The translations under genes were made by a program, and so were the position numbers. Shown piece by piece: positions 1-9,020 of a stretch of DNA of 64,000 nucleotides. The notes beneath the pieces were generated by a model that saw only the letters and a program-made list of their open reading frames with translations, did no database searches and was not told the DNA's origin. The stretch lies in contig OX637344.1 of NCBI GenBank assembly GCA_951799405.1, positions 6,200,001-6,264,000 on the forward strand, given 5' to 3'. This DNA comes from Agapetus fuscipes (taxonomy: Eukaryota > Arthropoda > Insecta > Trichoptera > Glossosomatidae). Position 1 is the first letter of the stretch; each line of letters starts with the position of its first letter.

Positions 1-90
1 AACGTTTATTAATGATTTTAAATAAGAATGAAACGGGTTTTACGAACCATGTTGTAAAGAAGAACGGGTTTCATCTATATCTTACTACGC

Positions 91-161
91 TGTCTGGTTG
101 TGGGAATGCATGTAATGTGAATCTCCAATGTAACATATCTTTGCAACTTAGATTAGATTAG
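91..161 (+). mobile_element. Family A retroposon, 3' fragment
   Basis: Only the last ~70 bp of family A is present: the TGTGGGAATGCATGTAATG block, then TTTGCAACTTAGATTAGATTA. The (TTAGA)n-like end is the variable 3' tail of this family. The sequence before it is not family A, so the copy is 5'-truncated. See 32842-33090 for the full family description. Confidence 0.75.
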
Positions 162-469
162 GTAATTCATAAACAAGAGCTCCAATTTTTTCTCAGCGTA
201 CAAACATCACGGGTTTTTCTGACCAGGGTCTTTAACAACCAATAACACATCATTAAATAATATCATGGATTTCGAAAGATTTTATTTGTGTTTGCCATTA
301 GTGTTGACTAAATGTTGAATAAAAAGTTTTTTTATAAAATTTTCGTTTTTGTACCAATATTTTAACAACCACGTTTAATACAATTTATAATGTCATGAAT
401 TTCTTAACTCACTTTTGGCAGTAAAACTTTTAACTCTTAAAAATTATTAAAAAAAAACTGAAAAAATAT

Positions 470-652
470 TATTAATTAAATAACACACAGTTTTAATTCA
501 CTTTTATTTTATTTAAATTATGTCTAACGTTTTCGCCTAAAAAGGCATCCTCAGGACAAAGGCGAAAGGCGAAAGGCGTTTTTAGGCGAAAACGTTAGAC
601 ATAATTTAAATTAAATAAAAGTGAATTAAAACTGTGTGTTATTTAATTAATA
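470..652. repeat. Long palindrome carrying a hammerhead motif
   Basis: Two 74-bp arms (470-543 and 579-652) are inverted copies with one mismatch that I can see, separated by a 35-bp loop with three GGCGAAA units. The minus strand of the left arm plus part of the loop forms a hammerhead-like core (521-558). The right arm, read on the plus strand, repeats stem II and GAAAACGTTAGACA, but its first core is replaced. A related palindrome with the same TTTTAATTCACTTT block and the same downstream flank lies at 56644-56744. Confidence 0.9.
521..558 (-). ncRNA. Hammerhead ribozyme motif, type I
   Basis: On the minus strand the order is stem I 3' strand TGTC (558-555), CTGAGGA core (554-548), one extra T, stem II GCCT-TTTT-AGGC (546-535), GAAA (534-531), then ACGTTA. 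Cleavage is predicted after UUA, between 525 and 524. Downstream GACA (524-521) pairs with TGTC, closing a 4-bp stem I. Stem III in one molecule is too short, but AACGTT is self-complementary, which fits the dimeric mode known for minimal hammerheads. All invariant core bases are present. Activity is inferred, not shown. Confidence 0.65.
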
Positions 653-712
653 TACAATGGACTTTCACTGTGTTAACCACCGAACCCTGAAAAATATGAA
701 AAAATATTGTTT
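653..712 (+). repeat. Conserved flank of the palindrome family
   Basis: AATGGACTTTCACTG-GTTAAC followed by an A-rich stretch and ATATTGTTTTA recurs at 56748-56808 after the second palindrome, and in part at 41932-41980. Palindrome plus flank therefore form one repeat family. Confidence 0.6.
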
Positions 713-1473
713 TAAATTTAAAAAAAACATCATGAATATGCATTCAACACGTCAAGAATATAAAAAAAACTGTTAAAATTTCCAATCTTCGAAACATTAT
801 ACCCATGAGAAAAAAAGAAATCTCGCGAAGCATTTAAAATAAATATTTGTGAATTTTATATTTTAATCTTAAACGTTATTTTGTGGAGATGTTGGAATTT
901 ATCTCAGACGCTTACAATTTATTTTCGTAAATAATTGAATCCATCATGATCAAATTACTGTTTTGGCCGCCATGACACTGAAACATATGTAATACGTACA
1001 TATGTACATATGTATTTATATATCGCAGCATATTTTGGATTCTACCGGTTTTGAAGTTCCACACATTCTGGATTTTAATTTGGGAATGGAAACACTTCCA
1101 CTACTTGAAAAGATAGTTTCGTATGTGCGTCGTTTCATTATTTTAAAGAAAGCTATTTCTTCTAAAATTTTGTTTTTTTTTTAACGATAGGTTCTTAGTT
1201 TGCGAGTAACAGTTAATTTGAAAAAAAATCAAACGTGTTGATAGATTAATTATTTATCTAAATTTTCAATTCTGAAAATATCTCTAACCTAAAAAATATA
1301 TTCAAAGAAACCATATTGCAGATGAAATTTTTCTTTTGAATTTAAAAATGATAATTTATTTATTTTAACTTCGAATAGATTTTTGACTTTGTAAATAGTT
1401 CTCGAGAAAATATTATCCAAGAAGATGGATTATTAATTCGATGGAAAAAAGCTGCCCCGATTATCTATAAAAA
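713..1473. other. AT-rich DNA without recognised feature
   Basis: Low-complexity AT-rich sequence with a run of alternating TATGTACATA near 985-1020. The only open frame (60 codons from 1002) has no recognisable domain and ends in a poly-T run. I see no gene. Confidence 0.6.
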
Positions 1474-1521
1474 TAAACAGGTCCCACTCGCCACATGTGA
1501 CTCCTTCGGGGCACAAATGCC
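1474..1521 (+). mobile_element. SINE D fragment
   Basis: The block CCCACTCGCCACATGTGA followed by TCCTTCGGGGCAC is the 3' part of SINE D (compare 2690-2745). Both sides are unrelated. Confidence 0.6.
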
Positions 1522-1972
1522 TAGATGTATTCATAAATTTATCTCATTAAAAAAAAACTAGATTGTTGTTTTTGATTCTTTACAGGTCGTTTGTCTTCAT
1601 GCAATTTTATTTAAAATTCCCAAATTACTTCTTACGATCTGTTCTGAAACAATTGAAATAATAATAACGAATTGTTTCCGCCGAGATGCACTCCCATTTT
1701 TTCACAATCTTTGTGAAAGTGAATAAATGTTCTGAAATTAAATTCAGTTCCTTTTGTTCTTTTTCCATTACGTAGGCTGTCATTCCTTTTCATTTATTTT
1801 TAACATTATTCCTTTGCCGGATGAATGTATATGATTTTTTCTTTTCATGCCAAAAAACCTTATTCTTTCGCAGAGGGATATTTTACTTCAAAAACTTTCC
1901 AACATTTTCCAAATCTGCAAACTTAAAACTAGAATATATTTAACACTTGCTTAAAAAACATGCTTCTGCCAA
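1522..1972. other. No recognised feature
   Basis: AT-rich sequence. A CTTTACAG acceptor-like site near 1584 is not followed by a coding-like segment. Nothing else is supported. Confidence 0.5.
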
Positions 1973-2076
1973 CCATTAGGCAGAGAAAGTTGATGTACTT
2001 CGGTCACGTTATGAGAAATACCGCCTTCTCCATCTTATCATACAGGGTAAGATTGAGGGGAAATCGCTGGCACCCT
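1973..2076 (+). pseudogene. Non-LTR retrotransposon RT C-terminal fragment
   Basis: Conceptual translation gives RKLMYFGHVMRN and, after a frameshift near 2022, YRLLHLIIQGKIEGKS. This matches the common C-terminal signature of RTE/CR1-like LINE polyproteins (FGHVMRN-x-YxLL-x-LIIQGKIEGKR). Only ~34 residues survive, with a frame break, so it is a dead 5'- and 3'-truncated relic. Related pieces lie at 25360-25610, 54385-54470 and 55125-55262. Confidence 0.75.
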
Positions 2077-2499
2077 TACATTTGAAAATAAAGAGGTTAC
2101 ACACTCCTCATGTGACCTTCGGAAACATCGCTGTAAATACTTGCACTTTGCGTTTGTGTGGTTATTTGAGATATTTGACATTTTACAGAACTTGGCAATT
2201 TGTCGACGACAGGAGTGTTGATCATTTCAGTCACGTTAGCCTCCCCCTTCTGCCTCTAGGATATTAATGGCTGTCAAAGCAACTGTCAAATATAATTAAC
2301 GTCAGGGGTTGATTAGCATTCGCGGCCGAACATTGACGAACTCGGACGATAGTTTCGTGACAATGAAGTGACATATTTTAGGGTTGACAGTATCCAACGA
2401 AACATAGAAAAATGATCAAACATACCATAGCTCAAAAAATTGAGCGTTGCCGTTCTTAGTCAGAAATTTGGGTTCGAATCTGAGGATTTTAGACATTGT

Positions 2500-2784
2500 T
2501 TGGCCGGTGGATAGCTCAGTTGGTAGAGTGCATGGATTCCATGCCGAGAGCGAGGGTTCGAATCCCACCGATGGTGTCAGAAATAATTTGCCGTTTCTGT
2601 GTTTATTTCAAATCTAAAATAACAAACCTACACCTCCGGGAGCTGAGATACTCCCACTTTAACTGAAGGGATTGGCGTGAGGCCAGCCCCCTTACCTGTA
2701 AAAATAAATAGGTTCCACTCGCCAAATGCGGTCCTTCTGGGTAAACGCGGCAAGGAGTTACTATGTGTACCTTAGTAGCATTTA
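2500..2784 (+). mobile_element. SINE D, tRNA-derived
   Basis: The 5' head is tRNA-like: GGATAGCTCAGTTGGTAGAG holds the A box and GGTTCGAATCC (2555-2565) is a perfect B box. The body follows with GTCAGAAATAATTTGCCGTTT, a TCCGGGAGCTGAGA block, the hyphenated AACTGAAGGG region, CCTGTAAAAATAAATAGG and CGGCAAGGAGTTAC. Full-length copies run ~300-340 bp. Mobilisation would depend on a LINE partner. Best complete relatives are at 36838-37140 and 44280-44623. Confidence 0.9.
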
Positions 2785-2795
2785 GCAGCGTATGA

Positions 2796-2950
2796 CCGGT
2801 TCGTAGTCTAATGGTTAGCTCTACGGACGCTATTGACCGGACTATTTGCGAGCTTGGTCATCGCTACAAAGCGCCAATTCTCAAACAAAACCATTTGTTA
2901 TAAAGCGGGATGGGCCTTTTATGACCGGTCTTTGGTAAAAACAATGTTTT
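2796..2950. mobile_element. SINE C composite (head plus inverted body)
   Basis: The first ~45 bp (GACCGGTTCGTAGTCTAATG) is a SINE C tRNA-like head on the plus strand. The rest (GAGCTTGGTCATCGCTACAA to GACCGGTCTTTGGTAAA) is SINE C body on the minus strand. The two halves are joined directly, so this is a rearranged copy. Confidence 0.7.
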
Positions 2951-3023
2951 TTTTCAACTTATTTGAATAAATGTGGAATGATATATTTTATTATATATAT
3001 TATTTAAATAATAAATAATATTA

Positions 3024-3310
3024 GGATGATTTATTTGGTGAGCGCTATTTTTGTGTGTATCACACCTCAAGAGCCCTCTGCGAGCTTGGTCGTCGCTGTA
3101 GAAAGCGCCAATTCTCAAGCAAGACCCAGTTGTTGTAAGGTTGGATGGACCTTTCAGTGACCGGTCTTTGGTAAAGGTTTTATGAATTTTTCAACTCAGC
3201 GAAGAGCACATTCGAAATATAAATGGTACATTTTTGTGCTCCGCCGGGATCCGAATCCACAACCTTCCATTTACGAGTCGCCAACGACACTTTCACGACA
3301 CGACATTTAT
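3024..3310 (-). mobile_element. SINE C, near full length
   Basis: In plus-strand order it runs from GATTTATTTGGTGAGCGCTA through GAGCCCTCTGCGAGCTTGG, the AAGCGCCAATTCTCAAGCAA block, GACCGGTCTTTGGTAAAGG, GCTCCGCCGGGATCCGAATC (degenerate B box, minus) and TTACGAGTCGCCAACG. It is the reverse of the complete copy at 31663-31970. Confidence 0.88.
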
Positions 3311-3330
3311 TTTATTATAGTTCCTAAACT

Positions 3331-3547
3331 TGTAGGTTGGTTTGATGCAAACCCCCCCATACTGTAAAAATGGTTCACCTTGCCTTTTTGTGCCCCTGCT
3401 TCAGGGAAGTTTAGCAATATTTGCAGGGCTTAGGTTAATTTAAAATTGGGTTTTTGTGCTGTAAACTCACATGCGGTATGTGTAAGCGCGAAATTAAACG
3501 TGTCTGCCTCTGAGAAAGAATTTAAAATCTATGGGATTTAGATTAAA
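3331..3547 (+). mobile_element. Family A retroposon
   Basis: Diverged copy, missing the first few bases: GTAGGTTGGTTTGATG, CCATACTGTAAAAATGGTTC, GCTTCAGGGAAG, ATGCGGTATGTGTAAGCGCG. The 3' end is scrambled but finishes in GATTTAGATTAAAG. Confidence 0.8.
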
Positions 3548-3995
3548 GTTTGTAGACAGCATATTCTGTTAGAGCAGTATTTTTCATTTTACAGGATCTA
3601 ATATCTCCATTAAAAGTATTCCAAAATATTGGTTTGCAAGGGTCCACTAGTAAACCCTTTACCGTCATCCTTATTACATGATCTCCACTTTCCACTTCAA
3701 CCTTCGTTCTCCAGTAAACAGTTTAGTATCTAACTCAAGTTTACACAGTCCAGCATCCACGTAGCTCCAGTGTAATCAGATCTGCCTTATCCTGACTGAT
3801 TCCTGACTAACTAGATTACGGGTATATCAGTGTTGGTTCGCTTTCAAGCAAAAGCTAACTACCTCCAACCCTGATTAAGGCACTGTTTCAACCTATTGAG
3901 TATTGATCAATTGATTGGCCAAATCTCTGCTCCTAGTTTGAAACTTAATCATTTAACCAATCACAGCGTTTTATCAAAAATATTTTTTTTATTAT
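3548..3995. other. No recognised feature
   Basis: Moderately AT-rich unique-looking sequence. A short segment at 3650-3910 is less AT-rich, but no open frame or RNA structure is supported. Confidence 0.5.
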
Positions 3996-4190
3996 TATGT
4001 CACCCCTGTGTCAGGGAAAGTCGGCAAAAGTTGTAGGGCTTATGTTCATTTGAGGTTTGGATTTTATTTGTAAGTACACATTCAGCATTTGCAAGCGCGA
4101 ACTACACGTGTTTGTTTGTGGGCATGCATCTGAGAGCTCTAAATGAATATATCCTTGCAACTTAGATTATAGATTATAGATATATATCCT
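3996..4190 (+). mobile_element. Family A retroposon, 5'-truncated
   Basis: Starts inside the family at ATGTCACCCCTGTGTCAGGG and runs to the 3' end CTTAGATTATAGATTATAG. It belongs to the sub-type with CATTCAGCATTTG and GCATGCATCTGAGAGCT, shared with the copies at 32842, 33984 and 50048. Confidence 0.9.
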
Positions 4191-4321
4191 TTTGACACCT
4201 ACGAGCACCCCAACAAGGTACAATATATATTTTTTATCTTTATATTAGACGAACCGTTATAACAGAACTTACATTATTTTCGATGAACTTGAGTTCATTC
4301 TCAGTCGTTGTGCATAGAGGA

Positions 4322-4368
4322 TGTCTCCTGAAGACGTTAGCTACGTCACTAACGAAAGGTCGAGAATA
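4322..4368 (+). ncRNA. Hammerhead ribozyme motif, type I (best example)
   Basis: Plus-strand order: stem I strand TCTC (4324-4327), core CTGAAGA (4328-4334), one extra C, stem II GTTAG (4336-4340) with an 8-nt loop and CTAAC (4349-4353), GAAA (4354-4357), then GGTC with cleavage predicted after C4361. Downstream GAGA (4362-4365) pairs with TCTC; with G4323 bulged, AT (4366-4367) pairs with AT (4321-4322). All conserved core bases are present. Stem III is minimal, so dimeric folding would be expected. The flanks match no repeat I recognise here. Confidence 0.7.
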
Positions 4369-4935
4369 ATGTTAGGTCTTGTACATATAATGGTTTGGCT
4401 TATATCCGAATACAAATTAAACATCTGTGCAGTTATTGTAATTATAAATATGTCAACCGGCCTTAATTCCAACATAAACCTAACAATCATGTAACTGGTA
4501 ACAATAAGTCTGCTGTATTTCTTATTTTTCCTGTCATTGTTCGGAAGGATCTGCCGCTACTTCCGTCTGTGTGTGAGGTGGACAGCCAGCTATCACGCCA
4601 TCTCTTCAGAGGTCTTTTTAGGGGTCTTCTTCTAAGGAAAAATCTTTGAAAGATTATCATGAGGTCAGCCAAGAACTTCATGCATCCAGGATTTGACGTT
4701 ACTCATGGACGTCTTTTCTCAATATTAAACGCAAAAAAATAGGAAATTCTCAGCAATTTATTATATATTTTAACAGAAAAAAAATTACATATTCACATCA
4801 CTTTATTGGCTTTTGAAAAACGGAGGCTTTGAAAAAACGTTTGCAATTTTCAGGAAGCTGAACAGTTATATTTAAATTCACCAAATCTCTGTCCCGAATA
4901 CTTTAACAACAATACAATGCCGAACTGAAAACATA
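4369..4935. other. No recognised gene
   Basis: AT-rich. The 4487-4681 open frame on the minus strand is arginine-rich with repeated RRPLKRPLKR and has no recognised domain; I treat it as non-coding. Confidence 0.5.
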
Positions 4936-5082
4936 AAGCTTTACGTTGAAACTCAACCATAGCGGTTCACAAAAAAAATATTAAAACTGTAACGCTCATG
5001 AGGAGCGCTGTCTTCATTCCCATACATCTTTTGGTAAAACGCTATGATAGAGTTTAAACTTAAAATTTTATACTTGGATACA
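4936..5082. mobile_element. MITE family I
   Basis: Self-complementary: AACTCAACCATAGCG near 4950 faces ACGCTATGATAGAGTTTAAA near 5038, with an inner AACGCTCATGAGGAGCGCT core (4990-5010). The family's terminal motif is a CGTTTAAACTCAACCATAG-like sequence in inverted orientation. About ten copies occur in this window. Confidence 0.75.
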
Positions 5083-5147
5083 AGGCCAACTTTTCATTCT
5101 TTGCACGTCCACAACTGGAAGTGATTAAAAGGAATTTGCGGGGATCC

Positions 5148-5280
5148 AGTTTAAACTCATTCACAGCGTTTACCATACAATGTATGAAGACTGAAACAGC
5201 GCTTCATATGAGCGTTACAGTTTCTTGATATTTTTATGGTGAAAGACCATGGTTGAGTTTAAACGTAGTGTCTTGTACAG
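5148..5280. mobile_element. MITE family I
   Basis: AGTTTAAACTCATTCACAGC at the left faces GGTTGAGTTTAAACG at the right (5252-5266). The centre holds ACAGCGCTTCATATGAGCGT, a shortened palindromic core. It lies 65 bp from the preceding family I copy. Confidence 0.75.
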
Positions 5281-5698
5281 ATTTGAATGGCCAAAATTGT
5301 GACGGTCACAAAATCTAATTATTTGCGAAATCCGCAAAATTTGATTCGTCAAACGTTTTTTGAAAAATACACAAAGGAAGGCGCGCCATTACGCAGGGAG
5401 AATATTAAACAACTTTTTCCATTTAAATATTTCAATCGAATTTTTCGTTTTCCAAATATTTTACAGTTGTGTCCCTTATCGATGAAGACACGCATTATTT
5501 GGGGAGCTTTAAAATACTTTTGATTTATTTTTCGACTTCTGTTTAACTCGTGCTTTTTCAGGATTTTATGAAATGTAAAAAAATATTGTTTTAAAACGAT
5601 TAAGGGGTGTAAAGAAACATAGCACAAGGATTTTTAGTTTAGGATAGTTTAGCAGTTGAAATTTTTAATATCTACCTATTTCTGGTTTAATAGACTTT
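5281..5698. other. No recognised gene
   Basis: Two opposite-strand frames (5287-5523 plus, 5349-5627 minus) overlap here. Neither shows a domain, signal peptide or codon bias that I can recognise, and each is AT-rich; non-coding is more likely. Confidence 0.45.
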
Positions 5699-5946
5699 CC
5701 TTGATTTATTGGTTGGTATGCGGCTGACCACCCATGCTGTAAAAATGGTTCACGTTTGCCAATGTCACCCCTTTCTCAGGGAAGGACGGCAAGAGTTGCA
5801 GGGTGTATGTCCATTTGAGATTTGTTTTTTATTTGTAGGTTCACATGCGGCATGTGCAAGCGCGAACTTGTACGTGTCTGGTTGTGAAAATGCATGTAAT
5901 GTGAATCTCCAATGTAACATATTTTTGCAACTTAGATTAGATATAA
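5699..5946 (+). mobile_element. Family A retroposon, full length
   Basis: Complete from CCTTGATTTATTGGTTGG to TTGCAACTTAGATTAGATA. Contains GCTGACCACCCATGCTGTAA, TTTCTCAGGGAAGGACGG and GCGGCATGTGCAAGCGCG. The tail is the (TTAGA) type. Same sub-type as the copy at 63421-63680. Confidence 0.93.
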
Positions 5947-5965
5947 GTTTTAGAATGATTTAGGA

Positions 5966-6010
5966 GTTGAGCTGATGATACTGGAGAGTTGCTATCCGGG
6001 ACCACACACG
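5966..6010 (-). repeat. Arm fragment of hammerhead foldback family
   Basis: GATGATACTGGAGAG-TTGCTATCCGGGAC matches the outer arm of the foldback at 28531-28560 (GATGATGCTGGAGTGCTG, TTTTCCGGGATC). Only the outer end is present; no hammerhead core. Confidence 0.5.
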
Positions 6011-6414
6011 GTAAACGACAGTTTGGACCAAAATGTATGGCGGAGTGAGGACATCGTGTGAACTGCATTAAAAAGTTATTTTAATTTTTGGGGAAAAATC
6101 TGATGGTTATTTCCAAACATGTTTTCGACTTTTTAAGTTTGCGTCTATGGTAGGTACTTAGTGCAATAACATCACGTGATGTTTTGTTTTCTCATTGTGA
6201 TGTTTTGTCATGTAATGTAATGCCATGTGATGTTTTGTCATGTGGCATTATGTCATGTTTTGTTTCGTCACTGCGCTATTCTATCCTGTCCCCGCAGATT
6301 TGATATGACTCATTCGTAATTATTCAGCGAATAATAGTATGCTAACCAGCTCAATGGCCCAGCACACCATAGGTTAGCTACATTCATCCATAACGTTGTA
6401 ACAAAAATATATGT
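6011..6414. other. Short ATGT-GATGTTTTGTCATGT repeats
   Basis: Between 6165 and 6262 the motif TGATGTTTTGTCATGT recurs in degenerate tandem form (four to five times). Otherwise no gene or element is recognised. Confidence 0.5.
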
Positions 6415-6495
6415 AAACTGAAACGATCGCTTGAAGTGCTGCTTTAGTTTCTGTAAATATTTTTGTGGAACTTTCTTGTTCAGTTTAAACGGAAA
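6415..6495. mobile_element. MITE family I, partial
   Basis: AAACTGAAACGATCGCTTGA-AGTGCTGCTTTAGTTTCTG is the palindromic core, followed by GTTCAGTTTAAACGG. Confidence 0.6.
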
Positions 6496-6847
6496 CAGAA
6501 TAAATAATTGTCAGTTATAAATACAGCGTCATCCATAAGGCATAACCTGGGGAGTTGCAAAGAGCGTCATTAAGGCTAGTTGACGTCCGCCATTAATATT
6601 CGGCATTTCAATCTTCACCCTGGCAACACTGCACACGATTAAACTGCTGTTTGCTGCTTACACGTCTCAAACTGAACGAGGTGCAAAACGAAACTAGCGT
6701 CAGCATATTTTTAAACGTCACTTTTCATAGTTAAATGTGATGTTAGCTGCTATTGCAGTTGGAATTGCTAAAATTTAAAAAGTTAAAGAAAAACAAAATA
6801 ATACCCATTGATTGTTTGAAGGCCGCAAAGTCATAACAGCGCCTTCA
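6496..6847. other. No recognised feature
   Basis: Mixed-composition sequence; no open frame, repeat copy or RNA motif that I can support. Confidence 0.5.
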
Positions 6848-7125
6848 TTTTTTTTTTTTTTTTAATAAATAGATTTGTGAAGAGGAATGCAATTCCCCAA
6901 CCTATTCTGCCTGGCCAGAAACAGGTATTAATATCATCAATTAATAATTTATTATTGTTTATTTTAATGAATTATTAATTAATAATTACCCAATGACATC
7001 TGTTAAACCAGGGTCAAAGTAATGGTCAAATGACCCAGGCGGGGATCGAACCAACGTTGTTCTATTCCAAACACGCTAGACAGATCAACCCACTTGGCCC
7101 CCTCGGCTATAACACCGACTTTCAT
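6848..7125 (-). mobile_element. SINE B, tRNA-related
   Basis: In plus order: poly-T (6848-6863), GTGAAGAGGAATGCAATTCC, CAACCTATTCTGCCTGGCCAG, an AT-rich insert with ATTAATAAT repeats, AAACCAGGGTCAAAGTAATG, then CGGGGATCGAACCAACG (minus-strand B box) and the head ending GGCTATAACACCGAC. The tRNA-like head is therefore at the right and the tail at the left. Other copies: 34180-34425, 45240-45438, 61130-61310. Confidence 0.82.
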
Positions 7126-7248
7126 CTAAATTCATTTGAAGACGTGTACATCTGTACAATTATCTGCAAAGTGATTTCAGATGGATATGTTATTATTTAT
7201 TCCTGAGTGGATTTCATCTACCTATCGAAGGCAAAACTGAGTAAGTGA

Positions 7249-7505
7249 CATATCGCACGCTTAATAATAAAGAGCAATAACTCAAAAATTGGGAAAATCG
7301 AGATTTTGTAATAAAACGCAAGAACAATGCGAGAAGAATAGGTAGAATGCGACAGCCGTTCAATTTGGACGAATATGACCGAGATAAAACATCGGTCGCC
7401 TTTTTAATCCCATACAAGCTGTACTGGTTGTCTGAACTTCAAACGTGATTTCCTAACATTCTTATTTTTTGAGTTATTGCTCTTTATTATTAAGCGTGCG
7501 ATATG
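7249..7505. repeat. Inverted repeat with perfect 40-bp arms (family F)
   Basis: 7249-7288 and 7466-7505 are exact inverted copies (CATATCGCACGCTTAATAAT outward end). The centre (177 bp) has no recognised gene. The sequence just outside the right arm (AGCATGGGTTTCCGAGATAA) also occurs at 40300 and 59650, which defines a wider family F. Confidence 0.85.
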
Positions 7506-7665
7506 AAGCCAGCATGGGTTTCCGAGATAAATGCCCTTTATTCTACGACAGAAAACACTACAAAGAATACCAACTTCAGACACAACGCATTCTGTCCGGT
7601 TTGTCTATGGATTACCTGACAAACCATGTGAAAGCTCTCATACTTTTATCTCCGTACGTTACTAG

Positions 7666-7954
7666 GGGGCTGTCCATATATTACGTCATTCGCATTGAGG
7701 GGGGGGGAGTCTGGTGTGCGGATGATGGTAAATGATGTACGAGTACCAAAAGTGACGTCGTTCTTGTAAATACCAATTTCTACAAAATATACAAAATGTT
7801 ATGTAAGTAATATAACATTATTAATTATTAAGCTCATCCATTATTACAGCAAGAGGGGGGGGGGGTCATTAAATAATGACTATAGGATGATTGTAAGGGG
7901 GGGGGGGGGGTCGAAAATCGGCCGAAATCGATGACGTAATTTATGGACGGCCCC
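7666..7954. mobile_element. MITE with ACGTCAT termini and G-runs
   Basis: Terminal inverted repeats: GGGGCTGTCCATATATTACG at the left and AATTTATGGACGGCCCC at the right, both continuing into TGACGT/ACGTCA. The interior has three plus-strand G-runs (about 9, 11 and 13 G). No transposase is present, so it is non-autonomous. Target duplication is unclear. MITEs starting GGGGCCGTCCATAAATTACG are widespread in insect genomes, from general knowledge. Confidence 0.8.
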
Positions 7955-8071
7955 TAAGTGACATATTAAGTTGAGATTGTTTCCTTAGTTAAGGCTGTGC
8001 TCGAAAAAAAAATCCGACCCGGCACCGGATAGAAAAAACCTTAGCCAAACCAAGCAGAATACGTTGCGTGT

Positions 8072-8148
8072 AAAAATGGCCTAAGCCCCGCAACTTTTGC
8101 CGTCCTTCTTTAAAACAGAGTTGACATTGTCAAAGTGGCCAATTACAG
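8072..8148 (-). mobile_element. Family A fragment
   Basis: CCTAAGCCCCGCAACTTTTG followed by CCGTCCTTC and TTGACATTGTCAAAG is the middle of family A in reverse orientation. Confidence 0.6.
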
Positions 8149-8220
8149 TATGGATGGAACAATGTAATATGTATAGATAGGGAATCAAAGCCGTTTGGTT
8201 CACTTGACCGTAATTTATTT

Positions 8221-8326
8221 TATACACAACTGGTTTTGGGAGAAGTAGTGATCTTCCATCTACAGGTGTAAATTAAAAATCCTGTGGATGGGAGCTACTG
8301 CTTCTCCCGAAACTAAGAGTGTATAC
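8221..8326. mobile_element. Palindromic MITE-like element
   Basis: TATACACAACTGG, GGGAGAAGTAGTG and TCTACAGG at the left are mirrored by CCTGTGGATGGGAG, CTACTGCTTCTCCCG and GAGTGTATA at the right. Arms are ~46 bp with several mismatches, loop ~15 bp. Confidence 0.7.
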
Positions 8327-8880
8327 AAAAAAATGAACTCAAGTGAGTTATAACAAAGCATTCACAAAGATGCTGCCAACAATCTAGAATCTAGATGATA
8401 TGATATTTTAAAGCAATCTAAATAAACGGTAATAAAATGAAAAGTAGGTAAGTATATCTTATTTATAAAAGGTAAAAATTGATTCTTAACTGCAACAAGA
8501 GAAATTAATAAAGATACCCCGAAATCGTTTATACATTGCTAACATCCATTTTTCTCCAAATAATAGGAGTCTCAAGCTGTCAACGCTCTGAGCTTAAAAT
8601 TATGAATCCAATAAATCGGTGACCCCTCCTGGGCCATCCATTAAACTGCGCTTCGTTACAATTTGCGCCACAATGGCGGGACCCCATTTTTCAAAAAATG
8701 CAATTTTTCGACCCACCTGTTCGCACCTGACGCCGAGTGTGGAAAAGGGCCAATAAATTAATGACAGGCTCGCAAAGCTGACCCCTTTCTTTTAAATATT
8801 TTACGTTTTGAGGATAAATTCATCAAGGATTCTGTCATCTATTGAAGAGAATAAAAAGTATTTTTAATATTTGTTGTGCA
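8327..8880. other. No recognised gene
   Basis: Mixed AT-rich sequence; a GC-richer part at 8615-8785 shows no open frame of note. Confidence 0.5.
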
Positions 8881-8883
8881 TAA

Positions 8884-9020
8884 AAGCCTGCTTGTGGGCG
8901 TGCATTAAATTTGAGCCTTAAATGGCAATATATATTTGCAACTTATTTTATGGATTATAGACACATGTAGCATGTGAACTCTTGAACTTGCACGTGTCTG
9001 CCTTTAATACAAATCTTAAA
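8884..9020 (+). mobile_element. Family A fragments, rearranged
   Basis: The 3' part (CTGCTTGTGGGCGTGCATTA to TTTGCAACTTATTTTATGGA) is followed by a middle piece (CACATGTAGCATGTGAACTC, TTGCACGTGTCTGCC). The order is reversed relative to a normal copy, so two fragments are joined. Confidence 0.6.

Noticed and set aside
2510..2580. Possible tRNA gene (GATAGCTCAGTTGGTAGAG plus GGTTCGAATCC)
   Set aside because: The boxes are intact but the acceptor arm does not pair and the SINE D body follows directly, so it is a SINE head.
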